Positions 35,628 through 45,293 of a stretch of DNA of 64,000 bases are shown in pieces. Under the pieces are notes generated by a model. It was not told the DNA's origin. It ran no database searches and saw nothing but the letters and a program-made list of their open reading frames with translations. This DNA is from Bacteroidia bacterium (GTDB lineage Bacteria > Bacteroidota > Bacteroidia > M30B66): contig JAGYKL010000004.1 in NCBI GenBank assembly GCA_018401705.1, forward strand, positions 136,732-200,731. The letters run 5' to 3'. A program made the translations under genes and the position numbers. Numbering within the stretch: the first letter of the stretch is position 1; every line of letters starts with the position of its first letter.

Positions 35628-37059
35628 AATACTGATACTGTGTCTTTTGATACCATCCCTGTGCATAGCACAGGAAAAGCTAAGCCTTAGCGAAGCTATT
35701 AGATTAAGTGCCGAAAACAGCCCTATCGGTAAACAAATTAGAGCATCTTACCAAAATAACTACTGGCAGTTCAGAGCATCAAAAGCAGCACGCTTGCCGC
35801 AATTAAATTTGTCGGGTTCTGCTCCGGGTTACACCCGTAGGATTAATCAGGTATTTCAGCCTGATGGTTCTTTTGTTTTTGCTCCGGTTCAACAGGCTTT
35901 TTCAAGTGGGAATTTATCCCTGAGTCAAATCATTCCCGCCACCGGCGGGACAATAAGTGTAGGCTCAGGAATGAGTCGTGGTGATATTTTCAGTGGACTT
36001 GGTACGACTTTCTACCAATCGAACTTACTAGCAGTTAACCTTTCGCAACCACTTTACCGCTTCAACACCACGAAATGGCAATGGAAACAGGATAAACTTC
36101 AAATGCAGTTTGCTACTCGAAATCAGGTGGAAGCTCTTGAAGATTTGTCAATAAATGTTACTCAGAGTTATTTTAACCTCTATACAGCATACCTTCAGTT
36201 AAAAAATGCTGAATTTAATGAAGCCATAAACGATACAATATATAAAATAGCGAAAGGTCGTTTTGGAGTTGGCAAAATTGCTGAAAATGAATTGCTTCAA
36301 GTTGAATTAAGTTATACAAACGCCAGAAATCAAGTTGAGCAACAGCGTTTAAATGTTATACTAGCTGAGCGACAATTAGGAATTCTCATCGGAGAAGAAG
36401 TGCAGGCTTCTAAAATTTCGCCACCTATCAAGACCCCAGAAGTGAATATTGACCCTCAACTTGCACTGAATGAAGCTCTTGCAAACAGAAGCGATTTAAT
36501 TATGTGGAATATGAATGAAAATTTCGCTGAGCGTTCGTTGATAGAAGCAAAAAGATCTCGTCGCCTGGCGGCGGATATGAATATCAGTTATGGTCTAAAC
36601 CAAACCGGAGGAACATTTGATGCTGCTACTCAAAACCCACTCGAATCGCAATTTGCTGGAATCAGTTTTAATATTCCATTGGCGAGTATGGGTCAAAACA
36701 GAGCTTTGCAAAAGGCTGCTGAAGCTAATTTGGAAGCACAGCAGCAACAAAATTTAAACAATAGGTATAATCTTGAACAAGAAATATTCGCAGCTGCACT
36801 GCAGATGAACCAGCTGAAAAGCAGTTTAATTATTTCTTCAAAGGCCGATACCATTGCTCAAAAGCGCTATGAAGTGGCACGTAACAGATATCGCATAGGA
36901 ACTGTTGACATCACCAATTTACTGATTGCTCAAAATGAAAAAGACCAGGCTTTAATAACTTATGTTAATACGCTAAGAGATTACTGGGTTTCCTATTTCA
37001 GAATAAGAAGGCTAACCTTATTTGATTTTGAGAAAAGTCAAAAATTGGTGCAGCAATAA
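35620..37059 (+). CDS. TolC-family outer-membrane efflux protein
   Basis: An outer-membrane channel protein of 479 residues. I use the ATG at 35620 (MNKILILCLLIPSLCIAQ, a signal peptide); a TTG start 15 bases upstream lies further into the permease gene and is not needed. EKLSLSEAIRLSAENSP opens the mature part, followed by two structurally repeated halves with long helices (LEDLSINVTQSYFNLYTAYLQLKNAEF, QKRYEVARNRYRIGTVDITNLLIAQNEKDQAL), as in TolC. It is the third gene of the adaptor-permease-channel operon and overlaps the permease by 8 bases. Its stop is five bases from the stop of the convergent GH16 gene. Confidence 0.92.
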   Translation: MNKILILCLLIPSLCIAQEKLSLSEAIRLSAENSPIGKQIRASYQNNYWQFRASKAARLPQLNLSGSAPGYTRRINQVFQPDGSFVFAPVQQAFSSGNLSLSQIIPATGGTISVGSGMSRGDIFSGLGTTFYQSNLLAVNLSQPLYRFNTTKWQWKQDKLQMQFATRNQVEALEDLSINVTQSYFNLYTAYLQLKNAEFNEAINDTIYKIAKGRFGVGKIAENELLQVELSYTNARNQVEQQRLNVILAERQLGILIGEEVQASKISPPIKTPEVNIDPQLALNEALANRSDLIMWNMNENFAERSLIEAKRSRRLAADMNISYGLNQTGGTFDAATQNPLESQFAGISFNIPLASMGQNRALQKAAEANLEAQQQQNLNNRYNLEQEIFAAALQMNQLKSSLIISSKADTIAQKRYEVARNRYRIGTVDITNLLIAQNEKDQALITYVNTLRDYWVSYFRIRRLTLFDFEKSQKLVQQ

Positions 37060-37064
37060 AGCAT

Positions 37065-38855
37065 TTACTGTTTAATTAATTTCCTGAAAATATTTACTTC
37101 TGAATTTCGAATATTTAATAAGTAAACTGCGGGAGCCAATTCTAAACTAAAATCCTCAAAGTCATTTAACTCATTTCCTTGATAAACGAGTCTTCCGAAA
37201 GAATCATAAAGCAAAAATTCAGAAGGATAATTTATATCAACATTCACTTTTGAGGTAAATGGATTTGGAAATAATTTGAGTTCGAAATCCTGATTAATTG
37301 AGTTATTAGAATTATTTAAAACTAGGCAAGGGTTTTCTTCAACACCCCAATCATCCAAATAAAACATGTAATTAGTAAAAGAATTTGGAGCAAATAATAC
37401 CGTTAGTTGATCAATTTCATCAGCCGGCAATCCTCCGTCAGGAGTGAAAACATACTCAAATGTTAATGTCTCCCATTCATTCTGTTTCGTAGTAAAAGCG
37501 TTGAGCAAAGTCCTCCGTCCCGTAGGATAAGGTTGAGAAATTAGTCCTCTGTTTTCTAAAGATATTTGCACTTCCGTGCCAATTGGCGCGGTGGAATATA
37601 CTTTTAATTGCAAACTCTTGATTCCACTTTCAAAGTCAGTGGCGTTTTTAATAATGTCGTTAGATAGTTGAATAACATCATATTGAGCGCCTGGATTTCG
37701 GGTGTATCGCGTTACTGTTGTTGATGAGTTAATTTCATTCGGCGAAGGATTGTTTGAAAAGGCTTCGTAAAAACCGTCGCCTGCAACCCAATAAATCCGA
37801 CGAAAGTCTTCTCTATCGTCAAATACTTCAGCACAGCTATCCGGCATAACTTGTACCCATTTTTGAAGTGTTATTGATTCATTGTCGTTAAACAATTCTG
37901 CTTCAACAAAAGCACTTCTAAAACCCCAAACTACTTCAATCTCATTGCCCTGACCATTTATTATTTGTGCATCTTCCGGAATTCTCCAATTAATTGAATA
38001 TCCGGGAATATCCTGTGTATAAAAAACGTGTCGGTCATTACCTCTAAGAATTGCTTCAGGACCTGAAATAATTATGTTTTCGGGATCCTGATAAACTCTG
38101 ATATAATCCACAACAAAGTCGGCCTGAGTAGGTGTAGTTGCATCAGGATTCCCAAGAAAATTTCCGCCAACGGCGAAATTGAGCAAGGCATGAAAATTTC
38201 GGTCAAATGGCCATCTGAAAGGACCTACATCTTCTCTTGATTTTTCTAAAAACTGCACTCCATCAACTTTCCAAACAATCGATTCGTTTGTCCAATTAAC
38301 TTCAAATACATGAAAATCTTCAGCAAAAGTACCGGAAGGGTCATTGTACTCGCCTCCGCTGTATTGGTTATTTGGAAAAAGTGGCCCATAATGTATTGTA
38401 CCCAGAGTTTTCTCAGGCTCCTGCCCCCTAGTTTCCAATAAATCAATCTCCCCCGAAATTGGCCAAATTCCGTAATAATATTCGCTGGGTAAAAACCAAG
38501 CTGCGGGCCAAAATCCTCTTCCCTCAGGGATTCTTGCTCTCACTTCAACCCTACCTAAACAGAAATCAAATTTGTTAAGTGACCTGATTCTGGCGCTAGT
38601 CCAATTATTATTGCTATTAATAGCCGTGATGACAAGATTTCCATCCTGAACTTTAATATTGTTATTTGAGTTCGTGTACGACTGTAGTTCATTGTTTCCC
38701 CAGCCACATAAATTGGGGCAGCCGTTTCCTAGTTCATAGCTCCAATTGTCGAGATTCAGGCTTGTGCCATCAAATTCATCACTCCAAACTTGTATTTCCT
38801 GACTAGTTCCTAATTGCACAAAGAATAGTAAAAATCCCAATAAAACATTTTTCAT
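37065..38855 (-). CDS. Secreted GH16 beta-glucanase with T9SS sorting domain
   Basis: A glycoside hydrolase of family 16 with 596 residues. Residues 1-19 are a signal peptide. The GH16 catalytic motif GEIDLLETRG supplies nucleophile Glu136, Asp138 and acid/base Glu141. It is preceded by EVRARIPEGRGFWPAAWFLPSE and followed by IHYGPLFPNNQYSGG. Laminarin-type beta-1,3-glucan is a likely substrate, which is inferred. After the catalytic domain comes a PKD/Ig-like segment (SINWRIPEDAQIINGQGNEIEV), a CBM-like segment (GIKSLQLKVYSTAPIGTEVQIS), and a PNP-type sorting domain (LFPNPFTSKVNV, LYDSFGRLVYQG, YLLNIR). The gene is monocistronic and convergent with the TolC gene, five bases apart. Confidence 0.93.
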   Translation of the reverse strand: MKNVLLGFLLFFVQLGTSQEIQVWSDEFDGTSLNLDNWSYELGNGCPNLCGWGNNELQSYTNSNNNIKVQDGNLVITAINSNNNWTSARIRSLNKFDFCLGRVEVRARIPEGRGFWPAAWFLPSEYYYGIWPISGEIDLLETRGQEPEKTLGTIHYGPLFPNNQYSGGEYNDPSGTFAEDFHVFEVNWTNESIVWKVDGVQFLEKSREDVGPFRWPFDRNFHALLNFAVGGNFLGNPDATTPTQADFVVDYIRVYQDPENIIISGPEAILRGNDRHVFYTQDIPGYSINWRIPEDAQIINGQGNEIEVVWGFRSAFVEAELFNDNESITLQKWVQVMPDSCAEVFDDREDFRRIYWVAGDGFYEAFSNNPSPNEINSSTTVTRYTRNPGAQYDVIQLSNDIIKNATDFESGIKSLQLKVYSTAPIGTEVQISLENRGLISQPYPTGRRTLLNAFTTKQNEWETLTFEYVFTPDGGLPADEIDQLTVLFAPNSFTNYMFYLDDWGVEENPCLVLNNSNNSINQDFELKLFPNPFTSKVNVDINYPSEFLLYDSFGRLVYQGNELNDFEDFSLELAPAVYLLNIRNSEVNIFRKLIKQ

Positions 38856-39290
38856 TTTTAAGCTAAAGGTTAATCAATAAACACTTAATTTAAGAAAATC
38901 AAAGCAGAAATTTATATAACAATAAATAAAAAATGGGAAAAAATGTTTACAAAACAGTTTCTAACCTAATAGTTTGTCTTGTATTTGTTAATCTTTTAAG
39001 ACATAGCAAGGGCCTACTTCAGAGTAATTATTGTTGTAATTTTATGCATGCTATCTGATATCTTAACGTTTAGAAGACATTCTTCTATTTACAAGGATGA
39101 TTCAGCAACGACCTGCAAAAACCAATTTCATCCAACTCGCAATGTTATTTATTAAGCACAAAAAACAAGTCTAAACAAACAAAAAGACAAATAAAAATAG
39201 AATTCCTAACTGATAATCATTTTCTGAAAAGCAATTAGTCATATTCTCTAAAATTTGTCGACTTTTGTATATAATATCTGAATAGTATTC
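38856..39290. other. Intergenic region between GH16 and the PAS protein
   Basis: About 435 very AT-rich bases with no gene I can support. It is a divergent promoter region for the two flanking genes. A GACTTTTG near 39260 is one base from the -7 consensus and could serve the PAS gene. Confidence 0.4.
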
Positions 39291-40373
39291 ATGCATAACT
39301 ATATAATTTTCATATTAATCGCTTTGCTTACAACCACTGTAATTGTCAGTTACTTTTTATACGTAAGGTTACAGCGCAAGATTAAAAATGCTTCGCTAAA
39401 TTATTATGGCAAGTTTGAAAAGCTAATTGAATATGGATCTGACTGCGTGATAATTATTTCACCTGAAGCCAAAACAACTTATGTATCGCCATCAATCACA
39501 AATATTTTAGGATATAGTGTGTCAGAAGTTTTGAATATTGATATCAGAGATATGATTCACCCAGAAGATGTTTTAGAGAGTGAAAAGAAACTTGCTGAGG
39601 TGATTCAGAACCCTGGAAAGCCAATTCCAGGTTATACAGCAAGAATTAAGCATAAAGATGGAACATGGCGTTATTTAGAGCCAGTGGTAACAAACTTCCT
39701 TCATGATCCGGAAATAAATGGAATAGTAGATAACTTTAGAGATGTCACCGACAGAATAATTGCAGAAAATAAGCTAAAGGAGATTAATGACCGATTGTTA
39801 CTTGCAATAAAGGGCTCGAGTATAGGAATTTGGGATTATGATTTCCATTCTAGCAAATTAGTTTGGGATGAAACGATGCACAAAATATATGGCACTGACT
39901 CTAACTTTCAGAACAATTCTTTAGAATCTTGGTTGGAATTAATTTTTCCAGAAGATCGCGATTTTGTGAATGAAAAGATCACCAAATCAATAAGTTTAGG
40001 AAATTCCTTTGACATTACATTTAGAATTAATGATAAAGATTCTGGAGTGAGGCATGTTCGCTCATTAGTGCAAGTATATAAAGATGAATTAGGCGCACCG
40101 ATTCGCTTAATTGGCACTAATCTAGATGTTACTAATAATAAAGAATACGAGCTTACACTGGAGCAAATTCTTTTTGACATTTCACATATTATACGAAATC
40201 CAGTTGCGAAAATTTTGGGGCTATCTAATCTAATTGAAACAGAAACCATTAATGATAATCTGGTTAAAGAATACACTGAATTTATTAAAGAATCTGCTGA
40301 AGAACTTGATAAATATACTAAACTGCTAAATGAAACTTATCAGAAAAAGAAGCTCACATTCTCTGTTTATTAA
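39291..40373 (+). CDS. Membrane-anchored PAS-PAS protein with histidine-kinase DHp domain but no ATPase domain
   Basis: A 360-residue protein. Residues 4-24 are one membrane helix. A PAS domain of about residues 42-160 (CVIIISPEAKTTYVSPSITNILGYSVSEVL, then HKDGTWRYLEPVVTNFL and DVTDR) is followed by a second PAS of about 165-285 (GIWDYDFHSSKLVWDETMHKIYG, with LIGTNLDVTNN). The last part (about 286-350) is a dimerisation/phosphoacceptor-like helix pair with DISHIIRNPVAKILGLSNLIE, phosphoacceptor His299. There is no ATP-binding N, G1 or G2 box; the protein ends soon after. It may be phosphorylated by another kinase or may only signal through dimerisation, which is inference. No response regulator is adjacent. 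Confidence 0.82.
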   Translation: MHNYIIFILIALLTTTVIVSYFLYVRLQRKIKNASLNYYGKFEKLIEYGSDCVIIISPEAKTTYVSPSITNILGYSVSEVLNIDIRDMIHPEDVLESEKKLAEVIQNPGKPIPGYTARIKHKDGTWRYLEPVVTNFLHDPEINGIVDNFRDVTDRIIAENKLKEINDRLLLAIKGSSIGIWDYDFHSSKLVWDETMHKIYGTDSNFQNNSLESWLELIFPEDRDFVNEKITKSISLGNSFDITFRINDKDSGVRHVRSLVQVYKDELGAPIRLIGTNLDVTNNKEYELTLEQILFDISHIIRNPVAKILGLSNLIETETINDNLVKEYTEFIKESAEELDKYTKLLNETYQKKKLTFSVY

Positions 40374-40553
40374 CTTTTTGGTTCAAAGAATTGAATTGCA
40401 ATAATTGCTTATATTATTCTTTTGAATGCAGTATACCTAATTAAGATTGAGTAGCTTAGAGATTCGCATTAGGGTTAGATAAAATGTATTGTAACTAGAA
40501 GTTTATTTTATAAAATCCCTTGATTTTTTCATTTCATAATTCTCTTTATACGT

Positions 40554-41924
40554 TTATTTCAGTTTTAACGAGACTAATTTAGTTTTCTCCATTGAATAGC
40601 GCTCATCATTAACCTCGTCAATTTCATCTAAATGCAAGAACTTATAATTTAATGATTCAAGGCTGTCTAATTCAAAAGACGTTGCAAATTCAATGAGCTG
40701 AATATTCGAATTCTCTCCATTTTGAAATACCTTTTCAGAGAATTGATTCATCCACCAACCACATAATAAAACCGACTTTTCGCTCACCTTCAAATAAGAA
40801 TTGTAAGCTTGGTCTATATATTCTTGCCTATTAATTCTTCGAGTGTTTTCAATTTGCAGTGGACCACTAAGAGGGTCAAAGAAAACATCCTGCCCTGAGA
40901 CATTAGCATGTAAAGCTAATTTAGAAAATGAAGCGCCTCTTTCAGGATCACTGATGTTAAGACCAAATGTAATTGGAGAAATCAGAAATAATACTCCCAC
41001 CAAAATCAATTCTCCTCGGCTTAGGTTTAAAGCAGAAAAATAAAGCAATAAAAATGGAACAGCAGGTAATAAAAATGCCGATTTCTGAGGCAGAACAATG
41101 AATGCGATTGAATACAGACCAATAATTATTAAACTTCCCTCACGAATGTTTAGTGAAATTAGGCTATCTGAAGTATTTTTCTTACGAAGTATTAACCAAA
41201 TCAAAGCTAAACAGCCAGTAAATCCCCAAACTCCGAGAGTACCTTTGACTATTACCTTCGGAATTGAAGGGTAAGGCAAGCGGTAAGTATCAAAGAAACT
41301 TATGCCATATTGAATAAAAGCAGGAACGTAACATATCAGTCCCGTGATAAAACAAGATATAGAAAGAGTGATTAACTCCTTCCACGGACGCTCATTTCTA
41401 GATTGAAATAACATCCACAAAAATCCAACAATTACTGCTCCTGAAGTAATGCGACACCCGATGGCTAGACCAAGAAAAAAGCCGCACAAAACCCATTTCG
41501 ACCTAAGAAGTAAATTCCAAGCAATTAGAATAAAAGCCAACGCCCAAGAATAATCAATTGCATAAGTTCCACTAATAAAAAATATAGGAATTAATGAAAA
41601 AATGACAGCCCAAGGCATCCAATAAGGAATTCTTAATCTATTTAAAGAATCAGCAAAAGCTACCACAGCAATTGCTGAGAAAATAGCGCTCAAAAAATTA
41701 AATGCAAATGCGCCTGCTTCTGGCATCAAGGCAAAAACAAATTCCTGGATTGGATGTCCGGGCAAACGAGAAAATGAGTACTCTCCCGTTTCAGCCATTA
41801 GTCTGGCATTTAATACAAGCCCCCAGCTATCGTCCTCGCTGCCATAACCGAATTTTAAAAAAGGCAACCTGCTCAACACTGCAGCTGCAAACAGGACTAA
41901 ATAACGAAGCCAAAACTTTCTCAT
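40554..41924 (-). CDS. Multi-spanning membrane protein of the GT-C/ArnT-like glycosyltransferase type
   Basis: A 456-residue protein with about ten hydrophobic segments. It starts RKFWLRYLVLFAAAVLSRLPFLKFGYGSEDDSWG. The EDD after the first helix resembles the DE-type catalytic loop (DE or DD near the first periplasmic loop) of GT-C glycosyltransferases such as GT39/GT83. These transfer sugars from lipid-linked donors at the membrane. The last 100 residues are a soluble domain (FDPLSGPLQIENTRRI, VSEKSVLLCGWWMNQFSEKVF). The substrate is unknown and the family call is by architecture. It is divergent from the beta-propeller gene at 42018 and follows no operon partner. Confidence 0.62.
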   Translation of the reverse strand: MRKFWLRYLVLFAAAVLSRLPFLKFGYGSEDDSWGLVLNARLMAETGEYSFSRLPGHPIQEFVFALMPEAGAFAFNFLSAIFSAIAVVAFADSLNRLRIPYWMPWAVIFSLIPIFFISGTYAIDYSWALAFILIAWNLLLRSKWVLCGFFLGLAIGCRITSGAVIVGFLWMLFQSRNERPWKELITLSISCFITGLICYVPAFIQYGISFFDTYRLPYPSIPKVIVKGTLGVWGFTGCLALIWLILRKKNTSDSLISLNIREGSLIIIGLYSIAFIVLPQKSAFLLPAVPFLLLYFSALNLSRGELILVGVLFLISPITFGLNISDPERGASFSKLALHANVSGQDVFFDPLSGPLQIENTRRINRQEYIDQAYNSYLKVSEKSVLLCGWWMNQFSEKVFQNGENSNIQLIEFATSFELDSLESLNYKFLHLDEIDEVNDERYSMEKTKLVSLKLK

Positions 41925-42017
41925 TTGTCAAAGAAAAGAAAAAAGAAATGCTTCATAACCATAAAATTGATATCCAAGTAATTGAATAAATACCTAAAGA
42001 ATAATTAGTTTTACCTA

Positions 42018-44105
42018 ATGAAATCGCTAATCAAAATCTTTACCTTTTTACTTTTAAGTAATCATTTGTCGGCTCAGGCACTTCAGCTCGATTGGATAAA
42101 GTCGTTTAATAACAACAATTCCAATTCAGAAGGGCATAATATTATCAGCGACGCAGTCGGAAACATTTATACACTTGCCAATGCGCCAAGCTCTGTTGTT
42201 TTGTATGATGCTGATCCCGATTTAGAAAATGAAGCAATTGTAGATTACCCGGGAACAGTCTTAGCGAAATATTCTGCAAATGGAGATTATTTATGGTCAG
42301 TTTCATTGGGTCTTGCCCAAGAGGCAAGCTTTAACATTCACGGTGATATTTGCTTAGATAATTCTGGAAATGTGGTTATTGCCGGAAGCTTTTATGGTGA
42401 AGTAGACTTTGACCCAGTTACTAACGGTGAATTTTTCAATTCTGAGTTTGGTTCAATTTTCATTGCTAAATATAGCCCTGAAGGAAATTTCATTTGGGTT
42501 AAGACAATGCCATTATCGAGTCAGGCTTTCTTCCTCATTAAAGGAATAGATACTGATAATGATGGAAATATCTATATTGGAGGAAGTATTCAAAACAATG
42601 GAACAACATTCGAGTTGGATTTTGATCCAGGCGTTGGACAGTCAGTCATAACAAACGATGAATTTGGCACTTCGTTTATAGCGAAATACACCTCTATTGG
42701 CGACTTTCTGTTTGTTAAGTCAATGCCTAGCGGAAGTGGAGGAAATCAAAATCGATTAATTGACCTAAAGCTCGACTCACAAGATAATATCTGGATTACA
42801 GGAGATATGAATGGGGTGACTGACTTTGATGCTGATGAAGGTGAGTTTATTGTGGATGAGAATGGAAAATACATTTTCTTAGGTAAATATGATACCAACG
42901 GTAATTTTATTTTTGTTAGGACAATGACAGGTCCCGGAACAAAATTCTGTCGTGAAATAGCTATTGATGCATTTGACAATGTTTACATTACTGGGGAATT
43001 CAGAGACTCTTTATATTTCGGAACAAGCTCGGAAGAGTTCACACTGTTTTCGCAGACCAATTCAGAACCTTTTTTGACCAAATATTCAAATGCAGGTGAA
43101 TTAATTTTTGCTTTTGATCTTGACTCAGATCCGACTGTCAATAATGCCAATTCTCCAAGAACTATTGCCACAGACCAGTTAGGTTATGTTTATATTTCAG
43201 GTTATTTGAGAAGGTCTTGTGATTTTGATCCTTCTGCTAACGAATTTATTGTTTCGCCACAAAACGACTATGAAGTTTTTATAGCAAAATATGATGAACA
43301 AGGCAATTTTATATATGCATTCATCACTGCTGGAAGCACATTCTCTTTTGCTCTTGATATGGATGTAAATAATCAAGGTGAGTTAGCTGTTACAGGATTA
43401 TTTAGAACTATTGCAGATTTTGATCCGGGAGCAAACGACACTCAAACCGCAGGACTCTCTGGTAATACAATGTTTATAGGCAAATATTCTCCTTGCTATT
43501 ATTCAAGTGATGAAGTGGCCATTTGTGAAGGGGATATCTATGAAGCCTCCACCCGCAATTTATCCGAATCAGGAATTTATCAGGTTTCCTATTTATCTGC
43601 AACGGGCTGTGATAGTATAGTAACGATAGATTTAACCGTAAATGATTTACCTAACAATGGTGTTTTCATGGACGGAGATTTAGCATTTGTATGTGAACAA
43701 TCAGGAGCAGAATACCAATGGTATGATTGTGAAACCAATGATGCAATTTCTGGAGCTACAAATCAATCATTTTTGCCATCAGGTGCCGGAATTTACTCTG
43801 TTGAAATAACCTTAAATGGTTGTTCAGTTATTTCAGATTGTATGAGTACCGATATCTTATCTATTAATAGCAATTCTGATTCAGATATTTCAATTTATCC
43901 TAACCCTGCTAAATCGAATGTGTTTGTGAGATGTGAAGTCGGAAATAAAATAGATTTGTTGAATCTTCAAGGGCAGTTAATGTATTCTCAATCAGCCCAG
44001 TCAAGTCTCACAGAATTAAACGATTTACCAAAACCAGGAGTATATTTCGTTAGAATTGGCGATTCAAAAAATGGCTTCAAAATTCGAAAATTAATTCTTC
44101 AATAA
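42018..44105 (+). CDS. Secreted beta-propeller (SBBP-repeat) protein with T9SS type A sorting domain
   Basis: A 695-residue exported protein with a signal peptide (KSLIKIFTFLLLSNHLSAQ). Residues of about 25-480 hold seven or so repeats of the SBBP form. Each has an FIAKY/FLTKYS strand and a DNxGNVYIAGSF-like strand (IFIAKYSPEGNFIWVKTM, DNDGNIYIGGSI, DAFDNVYITGEF, NNQGELAVTGLF). A cysteine-bearing Ig-like segment follows (CYYSSDEVAICEGDIYEAS, EQSGAEYQWYDCETND). The C-terminus is a type A sorting domain: ISIYPNPAKSNVFVR, DLLNLQGQLMYSQ, GVYFVRI. Such proteins are usually structural or binding proteins; the ligand is unknown. It is convergent with the lipoprotein at 44107, one base apart. Confidence 0.9.
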   Translation: MKSLIKIFTFLLLSNHLSAQALQLDWIKSFNNNNSNSEGHNIISDAVGNIYTLANAPSSVVLYDADPDLENEAIVDYPGTVLAKYSANGDYLWSVSLGLAQEASFNIHGDICLDNSGNVVIAGSFYGEVDFDPVTNGEFFNSEFGSIFIAKYSPEGNFIWVKTMPLSSQAFFLIKGIDTDNDGNIYIGGSIQNNGTTFELDFDPGVGQSVITNDEFGTSFIAKYTSIGDFLFVKSMPSGSGGNQNRLIDLKLDSQDNIWITGDMNGVTDFDADEGEFIVDENGKYIFLGKYDTNGNFIFVRTMTGPGTKFCREIAIDAFDNVYITGEFRDSLYFGTSSEEFTLFSQTNSEPFLTKYSNAGELIFAFDLDSDPTVNNANSPRTIATDQLGYVYISGYLRRSCDFDPSANEFIVSPQNDYEVFIAKYDEQGNFIYAFITAGSTFSFALDMDVNNQGELAVTGLFRTIADFDPGANDTQTAGLSGNTMFIGKYSPCYYSSDEVAICEGDIYEASTRNLSESGIYQVSYLSATGCDSIVTIDLTVNDLPNNGVFMDGDLAFVCEQSGAEYQWYDCETNDAISGATNQSFLPSGAGIYSVEITLNGCSVISDCMSTDILSINSNSDSDISIYPNPAKSNVFVRCEVGNKIDLLNLQGQLMYSQSAQSSLTELNDLPKPGVYFVRIGDSKNGFKIRKLILQ

Positions 44106-44106
44106 A

Positions 44107-45165
44107 TCAATAAGATTTAACAAAATCTATTGGAGTATTTATTCCATCATCATATCGATAAACGCCTAATTGCGAAGGGAAATAACCATATCCTGCTCCA
44201 ATAAATAATTCTTTTTCGAGCTTATTTATTTCGGAAAATTCGAGAATGTTTCTTTCATCACTTTTGATACTGGCCGACATAGGTCCGGCATCTGAAATAG
44301 CTAAAGTGATTTCACAACCAGATATTTCCCTGAGTCTAATGGCTTGATTTATAATCTGACTTAAACTCCCATGCATCTCCTGAAACCAAATTCTTCTTTG
44401 ATAGTCCCAAATAAGAACCACATTGCCGCCATCAAATTTACCCAGTACATTTAAGTCATCCAAATTAACCCATCCCGGAGCCGCATTACTATGCCAAATT
44501 GGTATTTCAGAAGAAAAGGGATGTTCTGAATATTCAGGATTAAGTGAGGGGCAAAAAAACATTGGAGAGAAACTGCACGATTCCATCCTAATTTGCCAAA
44601 TATCATTCTGTTTCTTCAAATCTAATTGAGAAAGCTTCCATTGCCTGAAGAAAGCAAGCTCATGCCCCAATCGATCTTCAGGTTTCACAGCTTTTTTTCT
44701 AATAAATTCCATGATTCCAAGACTTGAATCATTTTCAGACTTGGTAAAACGCATCACATAATCTTCCGCCGAAAGGCGATTATAAAAATTTAAAGTATAC
44801 GGATGAACATAATGGCTTACCAAATCCATATCTAAAAAGAAATGATTTACTCCAGTAATCTTTGATACTGAACTTAAATTGAATTCAGCTCTGTGACCTT
44901 TATTAGGAAAAACTCTAATAAGTTGACGAGTGGCACAAACGCTTATCCATGAGCGAGTTTCATTCTCGTTTTCTTCACTAAATAGAATTGGAGATTCTTC
45001 CCATCTTAAAAACTTAATATTATCATGTTGAGTCTTTAGGCTATCGGGTAATCCAGGAAAACTCAAGTCAATATAAGATTGTTGAACTTTACCTTTGCAT
45101 GCAGCAGTCAGCAGCAAAATCAGTATAAAGGAAATCTTTTTTACACAAATCAAATAATCTTTCAT
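44107..45165 (-). CDS. Predicted lipoprotein of unknown function
   Basis: A protein of 352 residues using the ATG at 45165; a TTG 15 bases upstream is less likely. MKDYLICVKKISFILILLLTAACKGK is a lipoprotein signal with lipobox LTAAC, so it should be anchored by its cysteine. The mature part contains FFLDMDLVSHYVHPYTLNFYNR, IWLDYQRRIWFQEM-like text (VVLIWDYQRRIWFQEMHG) and GAGYGYFPSQLGVYRYDDG. I do not recognise a family. Bacteroidota lipoproteins of this size are common and often sit near surface proteins. It is convergent with the beta-propeller gene at 42018, one base between stops, and is divergent from carB. Confidence 0.6.
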   Translation of the reverse strand: MKDYLICVKKISFILILLLTAACKGKVQQSYIDLSFPGLPDSLKTQHDNIKFLRWEESPILFSEENENETRSWISVCATRQLIRVFPNKGHRAEFNLSSVSKITGVNHFFLDMDLVSHYVHPYTLNFYNRLSAEDYVMRFTKSENDSSLGIMEFIRKKAVKPEDRLGHELAFFRQWKLSQLDLKKQNDIWQIRMESCSFSPMFFCPSLNPEYSEHPFSSEIPIWHSNAAPGWVNLDDLNVLGKFDGGNVVLIWDYQRRIWFQEMHGSLSQIINQAIRLREISGCEITLAISDAGPMSASIKSDERNILEFSEINKLEKELFIGAGYGYFPSQLGVYRYDDGINTPIDFVKSY

Positions 45166-45262
45166 GACTTGAAATAACAAAGGAATAGTTGGATTTAGAG
45201 AAAGTTAAAAATGATTAATTCACAAATTACCAACAATGCCAAGATAAAGAGGTTCAATGTTC

Positions 45263-45270
45263 TACTTTTG
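45263..45270 (+). promoter_or_regulatory. -7 promoter box (TACTTTTG) for carB
   Basis: TACTTTTG fits TAnnTTTG and lies 23 bases before the ATG at 45294. No TTG is well placed. A GGTTAACC core palindrome follows at 45277-45284 within CCCGGTTAACCCGG and would lie in the 5' leader. Confidence 0.45.
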
Positions 45271-45293
45271 CTTCCCGGTTAACCCGGAAAAAT

